In this document: one piece after another, positions 1 to 8,689 of the stretch | Layout of the letters: each line of letters starts with the position of its first letter | Position numbering within the stretch: the first letter of the stretch is position 1 | Origin: Eutreptiella sp. 'Long Island Sound 2002' | Taxonomy: Eukaryota; Euglenozoa; Euglenophyceae; Eutreptiales; Eutreptiaceae | DNA: 64,000 nucleotides | Assembly: GCA_964036045.1 (NCBI GenBank) | Contig: OZ038397.1 | Span: forward strand, 21,821,232-21,885,231 | Direction: 5' to 3' | Notes under the pieces: model-generated | Told to the model about the DNA's origin: nothing | Seen by the model: only the letters and a program-made list of their open reading frames with translations | Databases searched by the model: none | Program-made: the position numbers and the translations under genes

Positions 1-375
1 GGCACTGATTCTGAATCTGATCATGATAGTGGCACTGATTCTGAATCTGATCATGATAGTGGCACTGATTCTGAATCTGATCATGATAGTGGCACTGATT
101 CTGAATCTGATCATGATAGTGGCACTGATTCTGAATCTGATCATGATAGTGGCACTGATTCTGAATCTGATCATGATAGTGGCACTGATTCTGAATCTGA
201 TCATGATAGTGGCACTGATTCTGAATCTGATCATGATAGTGGCACTGATTCTGAATCTGATCATGATAGTGGCACTGATTCTGAATCTGATCATGATAGT
301 GGCACTGATTCTGAATCTGATCATGATAGTGGCACTGATTCTGAATCTGATCATGATAGTGGCACTGATTCTGAC
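1..375 (+). repeat. 30-bp minisatellite, 12 identical copies plus a partial
   Basis: Twelve copies of a 30-base unit follow one another without a single difference, then a 14-base partial copy before the sequence diverges. The array runs off the left edge of the window, so the true copy number is unknown. Because 30 is a multiple of 3, every frame stays open. The frame starting at base 1 gives the acidic decapeptide GTDSESDHDS; another gives a hydrophobic decapeptide (MIVALILNLI). Perfect identity suggests very recent amplification or active homogenisation. Confidence 0.97.
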
Positions 376-489
376 TTGGAGCTCCTCACTTCTGATGATT
401 CATCGTCTTGCTCAGATTCTGGGGAGGACGGTGAACTGCAGCTTGTATGGGCCAAAGCAGGGTCCGAGCTGTTTTTTACCCCCTTCTGA
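1..489 (+). CDS. Possible Ser/Asp-rich coding segment, 5' end outside window
   Basis: The frame from base 1 is open to a TGA at 487-489. It reads as twelve GTDSESDHDS decapeptides, then a continued acidic, Ser-rich tail (SDDSSSCSDSGEDGE) and a short hydrophobic end. Acidic Ser/Asp repeats are common in nuclear and phospho-regulated proteins, but no domain is recognised. A second frame (ending TGA at 1021) is also open across the same stretch and beyond, so which frame is used, and whether exons join them, cannot be decided here. This is a compositional call only; the 30-bp repeat alone would keep any frame open. Confidence 0.25.
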   Translation, partial: GTDSESDHDSGTDSESDHDSGTDSESDHDSGTDSESDHDSGTDSESDHDSGTDSESDHDSGTDSESDHDSGTDSESDHDSGTDSESDHDSGTDSESDHDSGTDSESDHDSGTDSESDHDSGTDSDLELLTSDDSSSCSDSGEDGELQLVWAKAGSELFFTPF

Positions 490-890
490 TGCCTCGGTGC
501 AGGTGAACACCCAACTGTGGCTTGCAGAAATGTATGGATTCCCCGCAACATTTCATTGGGTACAGGTCAAAGTGGGGGGCAGAAACTGCCAAGGTTTGGT
601 CCCTTTGGAATATGTCCAACCGCCTCGGGCGAAGGTTCAGGCACCGTTGAAGCATGTGTTTGCCACAATGACAGCACAAATGCACCGTTGCGCAGTCCAT
701 CAGTCAAGTCAGTGCCCAAGGAATGGCATCGCACAGCCTCAAAGGGCGACAAAGTGTGTGCTGTGTTCACGCACCACTTGCGTTCAGGGGACAAGGGTTA
801 TTTGCATTGGGGTAAGGTGCTCGCGGTGGAGGGCTGGTTGCGCGATCAAGTGGCAGACTGATAAGAAACCCAGTTCTCATTCTATTGCAG

Positions 891-1021
891 ATGTGTTTCC
901 GGCCGAGGCAGCTGCATGGGCTGCTTTTGATAGCATTGCAAGTTCTGATAGTGCATCAGAGGCCCTTTTGTATCCAGAGTCTGACCACAAAGCTACTGAC
1001 CCACAAACGTCCCTACGCTGA
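891..1021 (+). CDS. Candidate terminal exon of the leftmost gene
   Basis: A pyrimidine-rich acceptor-like sequence ending in TTGCAG (885-890) precedes an open stretch that begins in phase 1 and ends at TGA 1019-1021. Its product is Ala/Ser/Asp-rich (PAEAAAWAAFDSIASSDSAS), similar in composition to the acidic repeat protein just upstream. This would make it a plausible last exon of the same gene, but no donor-acceptor chain to the first segment can be fixed. From 1022 to about 2100 several overlapping frames are open and none shows a recognisable domain; I see no secure gene there. Confidence 0.2.
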
Positions 1022-2127
1022 GCTGCAGAGGAGGCTACCCAGCCAGGCCTGTACATCAATGGCAACCCTTTCAAGGTGCCCTTGGGGTACACAGGTTACC
1101 TCCCCAGCGACCAAAAGAGATGTGCACTCCAGCACTCCAGTGTATTTGTCATCTGACTTTGCCCAAATGTGTCTGTTGCATCCAAGGAAATACATTTCTC
1201 TGTGTATTACGCAGAACACTTCGTTTTTCGCAATTTCAGGTTGTTCCTGCACTGCTGTGAACTGCATGTACGGCCATGGCTCTTTGGCATGCAACTGGCT
1301 GCAGTGTGCATGTCAACGTATAACGTATGGGCCAGTGTACAGCGTCTGCACCTACCAACCAAAGGCCATTTGGGAGTGGAACGCTGTGCACTGTGAGCCA
1401 GTGGTGGCACACAGTTCACGTGCAGTGCAGACTATTTGTGGAAGGCCATTGTACATGACAGGCAAAAAGCTTCTGAGATCCACTTTTCACCTGCGAACCA
1501 GGCATACGCATCCTCTTTTGAGAAAACAACAGGCAAGAAGATACCCAGAGAACAGCTTGTTTTCCTGCGGGCGTGCGATGAGTACATGGAAGATAAATCA
1601 CAGTGATGCCCATCCCATGAGCACCATCAAGTCACACCGCCAACGTCCGTGCCTGCCGAGAGAACAATTCACTGGCCATCCATTCTGGAGGCATGGAAGG
1701 AGCTGTGATATTGGGACTCCATGGACTGTGTTTCGGCAGCGATCATGTCGACTTGGAAAAAGAGGAGCGAGCGAGCGAGCGTGTGCGTGTGGGGGAAGGT
1801 GCTGCATCCAAACCCTCTCAGACATGTGTTGACCGCCACTGCCATCCGGACATGCTGCTCCTTCTTCAAATTCAACCCTGCAATCATCATTATGCCCAGG
1901 CCAAAACGTACTTGTACAAAAAGTTTGACGGGTACGTGCAGCTCACTTTTTGGGGTAAATCACCTCCAAAATGAGACAAGGATGATAAGGCACCCTGCCA
2001 AACCATGCCATGCCATGCCAGCCATGCCTTGCCTTTGGACCGCCCCAAACATGGAGTCGCAGGAGGCCTTTCCCATGTTGGTTTCATTTGAACGGCACCT
2101 GCTGCGGTATCCACACTGGGTATGTAA

Positions 2128-2615
2128 TTATGGGGAGAACTGCAGCCCTAAGCCAAACACCCACAAGTGCCGTCCAACCGGATTCCAAAGAACAAACCCT
2201 TGGGTTCGATGCGGAAAAGGACAATTGCTTGCCCAAACACAGGATGTCCGAGGTCCGTTCCAATACGCTTTTAACTTATAATGGCCCCTGCGGCCGGTAG
2301 AGAGAGAAGTTGCCGTGCCCTTGACGCGCGCCCTCCCGTATCCTATGACTAAAAAATCATCAATATAGTGCAGGACCAAAACATCAGGAAAGCCTAGGGA
2401 AGCCAGGATGTAGCCCAGGATGGTTTGACATATAATGGGGGGGGGTATTGCCAGCCAAAAGGAAGGCAATTGAAGCCATATGTGATGCCGTCAATCAAAA
2501 CCCTGGAGGCGTCACCCAAGTTGTCCGGCAATCGCAACGACCAAAAGGTGTTAGTAAAGTCCACATGGCAGACCAGTAATTCCTCACCCGGACTGACCGC
2601 AGCCTTCAAGCAGTC
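2128..2615 (-). pseudogene. RT palm (C-terminal part) of the decayed YR retroelement
   Basis: Minus-strand translation gives RT motif A (CHVDFTNTFWSLRLPDN), the LPFGW-Q turn of motif B, and motif C as YIDD within LHYIDDFLVIGYG. These match the intact RT of the nested element (VYMIKFDASNCYW, LPFGWKYSP, YLDD). A frameshift lies in a G9 run at 2437-2445, so it could be a homopolymer error. The fragment starts exactly at the border of the nested element: its first codon continues in frame from the codon that ends at 7307, so the two halves were one gene. Downstream of 2128 the thumb and any RNase H region are too degraded to follow. Confidence 0.85.
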
Positions 2616-2767
2616 GTGATGTTTTTATCGTAAAAAGCAGAGGTTTTGAGCGACTAATGGAATGTGCCTACATTGTTTGCACTGCCTGTCAGAGATGTGC
2701 TGTTGACTGTGTACAATAGTGCAATGCATGTTTTAGTGCATGTTTGATTTGCTACCATGGGTGATGG
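2616..2767 (+). repeat. Split direct repeat A1 (left end of PAT-like element)
   Basis: 152 bases starting gtgatgttttta and ending at the gag-like start region. It matches A2 (6997-7148) over its whole length with roughly nine substitutions and no indel. The first gag-like ATG (2757-2759) lies inside it. Confidence 0.93.
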
Positions 2768-3652
2768 TACTCTTGCGCTGGAAGTCCTGCTTGATTTTGC
2801 TAAGCAGGGATTTGATTTGTGGTCGGAGTACCTGGGGTCCAACATCCTGGAGCGGGCAACACCACGTGGAAACGTATGACCAACATGGAGGGTGGTGATG
2901 CCAGAGTGACTGAAGCCCTGACTCGAATATTCCCGGAGCAAATCGGAGACCACCAAAAATTGTGGAACCTGCTAACAGCATATGAGCTCTGGTGTGGTCA
3001 CCTCTTGACATCGCCGGCTTTGGTGTTTGTCCAGGATGGTTTAAGCTCTGTGCTGGAGCCGGGATGGGAAGTAAAGCTGCGGCAGTACAGGAAGGGCTTC
3101 GTTGAGAAGGTGCGAGCTGGGAGGGACAATCACCCTGGTGGTCAGACGGCGACTCGGTCTAGAAAGAGTGGTGCTAAGCCGCCAGTGGACAGCTTTGCGA
3201 CCGAGCCATCCTAGACAGATGACGATCAACATATGGCAGACCCGGAGAGAGGCCAGCTGAACTTGGAAGGGGCAGCAGAGGTGGTGAATCAAGCGAAGAA
3301 GAACATGAAGATGTTGCGCAAGAGGCCTGGGGCTCCGAAGTATGTTCGCCACTTTGTGAAATTAATAAGTGAACTCGTGGAAGAGCATGATGGAGCAGTG
3401 GAATTTGGCCCGGTGGAGGTGAAAATTTGGGAGGTCCCGTTGAAATGTGATGAAAAGGGAAAAAAGCACTTGAAAGATGAAGAAAAGATCCGGAGGTCAA
3501 AGGAAAAAGAACGCAAAAAGAAGGAGAAGCGGCGGGCTCGGAAGAAGAGCGAGAGGGCACGCAAGAGCAAGAAAAAGAAGTCGTCCAGGTCTGGGAAGTG
3601 GAGTGATTCGAGCTGTGATAGCTCATCCACCTCGGAGTTTGGTTGCAGATGA
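2757..3652 (+). CDS. gag-like nucleic-acid-binding ORF of the PAT-like element
   Basis: An ATG at 2757 opens a 40-codon start; coding then appears to shift frame around 2850-2880 into a longer frame that runs to TGA at 3650-3652. That frame contains a single in-frame TAG at 3212-3214. The first half has hydrophobic/charged helices; the second half (from 3233) ends in a long Lys/Arg/Glu-rich stretch (KEKERKKKEKRRARKKSE) and a Ser-rich tail, as expected for an RNA-binding Gag. No zinc knuckle is visible. Gag identity is inferred from position (first gene of the element) and the basic tail, not from a recognised fold. The following YR segment starts in the same frame right after the TGA. Confidence 0.6.
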
Positions 3653-4844
3653 CATGCAGGCTCGGGGGGGGGGGGGGAGATCCGCAATGAGGAGGCGACG
3701 ATATTACGAAATGGTCTTGAAGAATTCGTGGCGGCGGAAGGAGAACCATTCGGGTCATCCTATGCATCAGTACTCTGGGGGAGACTGGAGCCGGGCACCA
3801 GACTGGGGTATGTGGCGGCACTGCGGTAGTTCCTCGGGTACTCGCGCGTCCATGGGTAGTTATCCCAGAGGGAGGCCCTGGAGGGGCGATTGCTGGAGAT
3901 TGCAAGGGATGGGTACTCTGAAGGGCCGGTCAAGAAAGTATTGTCCGGAGTCAGGATGGCTGAGAAAACAGGTGTCATATAGTCCCTGGTACGAGGATCG
4001 GATTGGATTTTCGCAAAATCCCTGGAGAAACTTCGACAAAAAAAAGAACAGCAGGCGGATACAGTGGTCACCATGAGGGATCTTGTATGAGGTAGCGGCC
4101 GGCAAGGGAACGTTCACGTGGCCGGAAATGGAGTGCATTGCACTGGCAGCATTGTCGCTTTGCAACCTGTTACGCATCGGAGAGGCATGGACAACCCACC
4201 GCAGCGGGTTGGGTCAACTGATCTTCCAAGGAGAAAAGAGTCGCCCAGGAGTCCAAGTGCAGGATGTGGGGCTGTGGGCCGAGAGATGGCTACGCTTCCT
4301 CGATGAGGAGAGACGCCGGAGGGGGGGGAATGGTGCAGTGGCATACAATTTCTCCTCCCCGAGCGCATTGGAGGCCCAGTGGGTCGAGTTGGTCGCTGGG
4401 ACGGGCCACAGATCGTTGCGCTGGCATGGCCACCGACGTGGAGGCGCGGCACAAGCATGGGCAGCCGGGGCACGGGGTCCCCTCCTGCAGCTCATGGGAG
4501 GGTGGTGTACACCATCAGTTGCGGTTTCGTATGCAACGCCGACTCCCGCGTGGGAATTCGAGAGTAGACGCCGACAGCTGGTCCCGGTGCGTGAAGGAGG
4601 GGAACTCAAAGTTGCGTTTGGAGAGTGGTCAGCCCTTCAGTGGTGGGGAATGTGGGTCCGAAGAGAAATCCGTGAACTCGGCCGTGGTGCGACCGAGAAT
4701 GGTGCGATACCGGGAAGCGTTGGCGTGGCCAGAAAGAGGAGACGGGCGAATTTGACAGGAGCTGGAGCGTTCAGGTTTGACCCGGAGGCAGTGGAAGATT
4801 CGGCTGATGAGGGAGAAGGTATTGCAGATGCAGGAGACCTGTGA
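3653..4844 (+). CDS. Tyrosine recombinase of the PAT-like element (interrupted)
   Basis: A catalytic domain is read from 4083 to TGA 4842-4844. It has the first Arg in LLRIGEAW (codon 4173-4175), the H-x-x-R box in WHGHRRGG (His 4425-4427, Arg 4434-4436), a Trp in the GGW box and the nucleophile Tyr in SVAVSY (4530-4532). These are the R-HxxR-W/H-Y residues of the YR family that cuts and joins DNA through a 3'-phosphotyrosine. Upstream, in the gag frame, a helical core-binding domain runs from about 3653 to 4081, broken by TAG at 3827, 3857 and 3980, then by a +1 frameshift near 4082. The C-terminal tail is charged (RKRRRAN, acidic end) and overlaps the RT start by 68 nt. In this family the enzyme integrates a circular cDNA. 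Confidence 0.85.
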
Positions 4845-5970
4845 CGTGGAGATTGGAGGGGTACTGCAAAAATTAATTGCATTGAGCCCAAAGGAGTTGG
4901 AGTGTGACTTGGAAGAGGGTTTGTTGGTCTTGTTATCGGGAGTGATGGAGGTGGCGGGCTCCCAGGCTTTGGGAGCATTGACCTCTGTGCTGCAGGCTCT
5001 GGACGCTATGCCAGGGGATGAGTGGGAAGATGAAGATAAGGAGAGTTATTATTCTGATGAAGAAGGAGAGGAGGACGTGAGCCCCGACCTGGCGGGCAGG
5101 GGCATTGGAGAGTGTGGGAGGGTACAGCTCAGTGAGCCGCTGTGGAGGAGAGCTGTGCCGGACGACTTGTTGGAGAAATATCGAGAATGGATAAAGGATA
5201 CTTGGGGGGTTGGGGACAGCAAAGGAGTAGGAGTGGCAGAGATGCTTGAGAGCCTGGTGGAGGGGGGTTCATTGCGTCGGGTGCCAAAGTCGATGGGTGC
5301 GTCGGGTAAGGCCCGTGTCATTCCGAAGAATAGTGAAAAATGCAGCTTCATCATGAATTGCATGAAACAAAATGCTTCTGACTGTCGCCCTCCCCCAAGG
5401 TTTGTGCTGCCCCAGCCGGAGGCGTTACGTGATTGTTTGTTACTGCGGAAGCGCAAAAGGGTGTATATGATTAAGTTTGATGCTTCCAACTGCTATTGGA
5501 GCATTTTGATGCCCAAGCGTTGGAGAGATGTTTTCCAGGTGTCAGTTTCAGGACGGAGTTATGCTTGGTCTTCTTTGCCCTTTGGCTGGAAGTATTCCCC
5601 TGTGATCTGCCAGCGTTTGATGGGGGCGCTGGCAGAGAATTCCGTTTTTGATCTGCAGGTGCTCCCGTTTACTTATCTTGATGATATTTTAGCGGCAGGG
5701 GCGCGCAGAGATCTGAAAAGGGCAGTGCGTAGGCTGCGGGGCAGGCTGCAGAAGGCTCGTTTTGTGGTCAGCCCGAAGTCCAACTTGGAGCCAACTAGAG
5801 TGCTCGATTTTGTGGGGAAAATTTTTGACACCAAGAGGAGGCGTATGGAGAACAGGAAAGGAATGGTGACTGCTTTGCTGAGGAGTTGGCTTAGGCTGAG
5901 GTTGGGTCTTATGCGCCGAAAGGGGTTTGAGAGATTTTTGGGGAGGTTGGAGTGGGCTTTGCGTCCGTAG
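4777..5970 (+). CDS. Reverse transcriptase of the PAT-like element
   Basis: The open frame is 397 codons; the first ATG is at 4807 and the frame overlaps the YR tail. The N-terminal third is acidic and probably a linker. RT motifs follow in order: fingers (SGKARVIPKNSEK), motif A with catalytic Asp in IKFDASNCYW (Asp codon 5479-5481), motif B LPFGWKYSPV (from 5575), and motif C YLDD (5674-5685) holding two catalytic Asp residues. It would copy element RNA into cDNA. The frame ends at TAG 5968-5970, but RNase H continues in exactly the same frame, so RT and RNase H were or are one polypeptide. All catalytic residues are kept, which argues against long decay. Confidence 0.93.
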   Translation: MTRRQWKIRLMREKVLQMQETCDVEIGGVLQKLIALSPKELECDLEEGLLVLLSGVMEVAGSQALGALTSVLQALDAMPGDEWEDEDKESYYSDEEGEEDVSPDLAGRGIGECGRVQLSEPLWRRAVPDDLLEKYREWIKDTWGVGDSKGVGVAEMLESLVEGGSLRRVPKSMGASGKARVIPKNSEKCSFIMNCMKQNASDCRPPPRFVLPQPEALRDCLLLRKRKRVYMIKFDASNCYWSILMPKRWRDVFQVSVSGRSYAWSSLPFGWKYSPVICQRLMGALAENSVFDLQVLPFTYLDDILAAGARRDLKRAVRRLRGRLQKARFVVSPKSNLEPTRVLDFVGKIFDTKRRRMENRKGMVTALLRSWLRLRLGLMRRKGFERFLGRLEWALRP

Positions 5971-6639
5971 GGAGGAGCAGCCCCGTTTTTGGCGGGGGCG
6001 TACAGGTGGAAGCTGTCTGGTGAACAACAGGTTCCGCTTAGTCTGGTGAGACCGTTGCTTACGGCGGTAGTGTTTGATGTTTTGCCCCAGTGTTATGCTG
6101 GCCATCCATATGTGTGGCGGGGACCTCCATGTTCCGTGCAAGATTTTATTATTTTCGCAGACGCTGCTCCTAGAAGCAAACCCGGTTTCCGTTATGGGTT
6201 TTTTGTGCCTGGGAGTGGAATCGGGTGCTATAAGTGCCCTGCATGGATTGAGTCGCTTCAGCAGGCTGGGTTGTTGGCTTTGGTGCAAGCGTTTAAGATA
6301 GCAGGATATAAAGGTTGGCATAAGGTGGCTGTAGGTTTAGACAGTTTGGTTGCCGGAAGTCAGGTTTTGGGCTTGCATTGTGGGACGGCTTCACCTGTCC
6401 AGAACCGTATTTTGCGTCAGCTATTTTGGTGGCGGCGCTGGAGCAGGGTGCAGTTAGCTGTATTTTATGTACCTTCGGATAGAAATCCGGCGGATCCGCC
6501 GAGCCGCGGGCCTCGATTCGTTGACAGAGAGGCATGCAGGACAGCGGCAGAAGACAGGTATGTGACGTGGAAGGGGCTACCAAGGCCGTTTCCGTATTTT
6601 GGATCGGTAGCTCCTTTTCCGTGGCCTACAGGCCAGTAA
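5971..6639 (+). CDS. RNase H domain of the PAT-like element
   Basis: The segment directly follows the TAG at 5968-5970 without a frame change and ends at TAA 6637-6639. Early residues (PFLAGAYRW) resemble the RT-RNase H connection of DIRS and Ty3-like elements. RNase H signatures: first Asp in FIIFADAAP (codon 6160-6162), a Glu in AWIESL, an Asp in VGLDSLV, and the terminal FYVPSDRNPADPPSRG block in which the last Asp is held by NPAD. It would degrade the RNA strand of the RNA-DNA hybrid. There is no methyltransferase-like domain downstream; 6640-6902 has a G-run and no coding signal, so it is the 3' untranslated part. Confidence 0.9.
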   Translation, partial: GGAAPFLAGAYRWKLSGEQQVPLSLVRPLLTAVVFDVLPQCYAGHPYVWRGPPCSVQDFIIFADAAPRSKPGFRYGFFVPGSGIGCYKCPAWIESLQQAGLLALVQAFKIAGYKGWHKVAVGLDSLVAGSQVLGLHCGTASPVQNRILRQLFWWRRWSRVQLAVFYVPSDRNPADPPSRGPRFVDREACRTAAEDRYVTWKGLPRPFPYFGSVAPFPWPTGQ

Positions 6640-6902
6640 TCTGAGGAGGGGGGGGGGGTGTTTGGACACCTGTTTCCTGTTGGCTGCCCAGATAGTCCCT
6701 CTGGCCTTTGTGGCTGTTGATGGGGCTTGACGGGCGCAACAGGGAATAGCGTTCTTTGCTTGTTCTATTTTTGTATGATCTCCAGGACGTTCGTCCCGTT
6801 TTACCGGTTTATGCTTTCCGGTTTGGTAGCTCTGGTTGACAGCTAGTGCGTCTATGACGACGACAGTGACTGTCCTTAGAAATATCCATTTCTCTGGGGT
6901 AG

Positions 6903-6996
6903 GAGTATGCCTGAGTGGCATTGACTGTCGTCCGGTTTAAGAAAGCACTGGATTATGTCGTGCATGTATGCAGTTCGTTTTGGAGTTAGTGTAAAA
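6903..6996 (+). repeat. Split direct repeat B1 (internal)
   Basis: 94 bases, beginning gagtatgcctgagtgg and ending in gtaaaa. It matches B2 with only two substitutions and joins A2 without a gap, so B1-A2 reproduces an end-to-end (circle) junction of the element. Confidence 0.93.
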
Positions 6997-7148
6997 GTGA
7001 TGTTTTTATCGTAAAAAACAGAGGTTTTGAGCGACTAACGGAATGTCTGTGCATTGTTTGCACTGCCTGTCAGAGATGTGCCGTTGACTGTGTACAATAG
7101 TGCAATGCATGTTTTAATGCATTTTTGATTTGCTACCATGGGTGATGG
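6997..7148 (+). repeat. Split direct repeat A2 (internal)
   Basis: 152 bases matching A1 (2616-2767). It is the second half of the circle-junction block and ends with the same gag start context (ccatgggtgatgg) as A1. Confidence 0.93.
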
Positions 7149-7212
7149 GCCCACTTGCCCACCCTTCTGTTTCTTTACCCATCTCAGAGTGGGTCTTCAG
7201 GACTTTGCATAT

Positions 7213-7306
7213 GAGTATGCCTGAGTGGCATTGACTGTCGTCTGGTTTAAGAAAGCACTGGATTCTGTCGTGCATGTATGCAGTTCGTTTTGGAGTTAGT
7301 GTAAAA
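7213..7306 (+). repeat. Split direct repeat B2 (right end of PAT-like element)
   Basis: 94 bases matching B1. The element ends at 7306 (gtaaaa); base 7307 onward is the interrupted RT gene of the host element. Confidence 0.93.
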
Positions 7307-8008
7307 CAGGGCTAATAGGAAAGGATCAGACAAGAACTTTAAATACTCTCCACTGTCCAAACACAAACGTGGGAGGTTCATGGTGTGGATTTGTATAAGA
7401 AAGGCCAAATCCTCCAATGTGGGTAGCGCAAAACTAGGTGGTTTGTGCCTGTGCCCCTTATGAAATTGGACCAAATGGACTATCATGGAAGCCTTGGTTG
7501 AATTCTTGGGGACAGGGAATAAATAAGCGTTGGGAGCCCCCCCCCCCCCTCCCTCCCATGGGCTTAAAATTTCGTCACACAGCAAAGCTCGTCAGCTGGT
7601 TAGTCCCTCCTCACTGATGGCACTTACAAGACCCAGGTCTCTGGAACTAACTGCAGAAATGTCTTCTGGGGCCACAAAACCCAAAATAAATTGGGGGATA
7701 GCCACATAGCCCACATTGCCTATCCCCCTGTTTAAGACCTCTCTATCCAAACCAATCAGAATGACAATCGGGGAAGTGGTATCTTTGAAAATGCAAATCC
7801 ATACTTCAAGCGTGAGTGCATCCAGCACCTGCAAAACTCTATCATCAAAACAATTTAAATTCAAATTCAGGGCCATTCTAGCCCCTCTCATAAGCAACAG
7901 GCAAATCCATCCCCAAAGCAAGGGTCTTAAAACTTCCCGAAGATGTAACCCCTCCATGGCATTAAGAATCCACTGCTGGACCCTGGGCGAGTCGAGCAGG
8001 AGCTCCAC
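7307..8008 (-). pseudogene. RT fingers (N-terminal part) of the decayed YR retroelement
   Basis: Minus-strand frame from 8008 to the border of the nested element. After a TGA at complement 7592-7594 it continues in the same frame into RT fingers: AYLFPVPKNSTKAS, then PPSFALPTLEDLAFLI. The latter corresponds to PPPRFVLPQPEALRDCLLL in the intact RT of the nested element. The last codon before the insertion (Leu) is followed, across 2616-7306, by an in-frame Asp at complement 2615-2613. The region before the TGA is hydrophobic and unassigned. A C/G run at 7540-7549 encodes a Gly stretch and may hide an indel. Confidence 0.8.
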
Positions 8009-8009
8009 C

Positions 8010-8689
8010 GCCTATATCCGAGGGCAAGAGTAATCCAGCGGTGCTCTTGGCTGCACGTCGAGCTCTTAGTGCCAGCCCCTTGGGGCTGCAACAGACGGGT
8101 TGGACAGGTCCGTGGGAAGTGGAAGCTGGTTGCCTTGCTTGTCCCGTGAACTTGGAACTGCATCCTCCGGAAGATGTACCACCGCCGACCCTTGAGGCGG
8201 ATAATCCCTCGCTCACCTTGAGTCCATCTGCAGGGCCACTTCCGCACTCAATTGTGGCAGTGCTGGGGCCGGGTTGGTCCCCGGTGACGTCGACTGCACT
8301 GGGCCAGACCGGGGCTCTCCCTAGCTTCACGGGGGCCTCTGAATGAGGTCTCCGAGGTACTGCGCTCGCTCGTGTTTTCTCGGCTTCGACGCCAGCGCCC
8401 AGGCTCTTGCTCCAACCGCTGCGATCCGCAGTTTTCGGCGCTTGGGCTGACCTGAAGGAGCCTCCCCAATGATGATTGGGTTGCACCTAGAAATTCCTGT
8501 GCCCCGAGGTTCCTCCGCTCCTCCATCGGAATCATCATCGACGGGTTTGGTTGCGGTAGGCTCCTGTGACCTTTTGGAAGCCACCCGTGGACGCGAGACT
8601 TTGGGTGTATCTTCGAAGAGGTCGCACAGAGACTTGGGCCACAGTACTGCCAAGTGGGTCTGTTTCTATCTAACACCACAATCGGTAGG
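8010..8689 (-). pseudogene. Charged linker between YR and RT of the decayed element
   Basis: The best frame (complement 8653-8327) gives a Ser/Asp/Lys-rich stretch including KPVDDDSDGGAEEP and a basic patch PKRRKLR, comparable in position and composition to the tail of the nested element's YR. Stops of all three types interrupt the frame on the way to the RT. No fold is recognised. Confidence 0.45.

Larger units (their letters stand above)
2616..7306 (+). mobile_element. PAT-like tyrosine-recombinase retroelement with split direct repeats
   Basis: The element spans 4,691 bp. Its left end is A1 (2616-2767); its right end carries B1 (6903-6996), A2 (6997-7148), a 64-bp spacer, and B2 (7213-7306). 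B1 abuts A2 with no gap, which is the arrangement expected if the right end stores the junction of a circular intermediate, as known for PAT/Kangaroo-type DIRS elements. Between the repeats lie gag-like, YR, RT and RNase H coding segments, all on the plus strand. No integrase of the DDE type and no target-site duplication are seen, as expected for YR-mediated insertion. RT and RNase H motifs are intact; five in-frame TAG codons and at least two frameshifts interrupt the coding backbone. Confidence 0.92.

Noticed and set aside
440-650. PWWP-like (LVWAKAG) or SH3-like (GLVPLEYVQ) domain
   Set aside because: Only isolated end motifs match; they lie in different frames, and the rest of either domain is missing.
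885-2281. Open frames of 315 and 186 codons near the left end
   Set aside because: Several overlapping frames are open at once here, compositions are irregular, and no motif or splice structure supports one.
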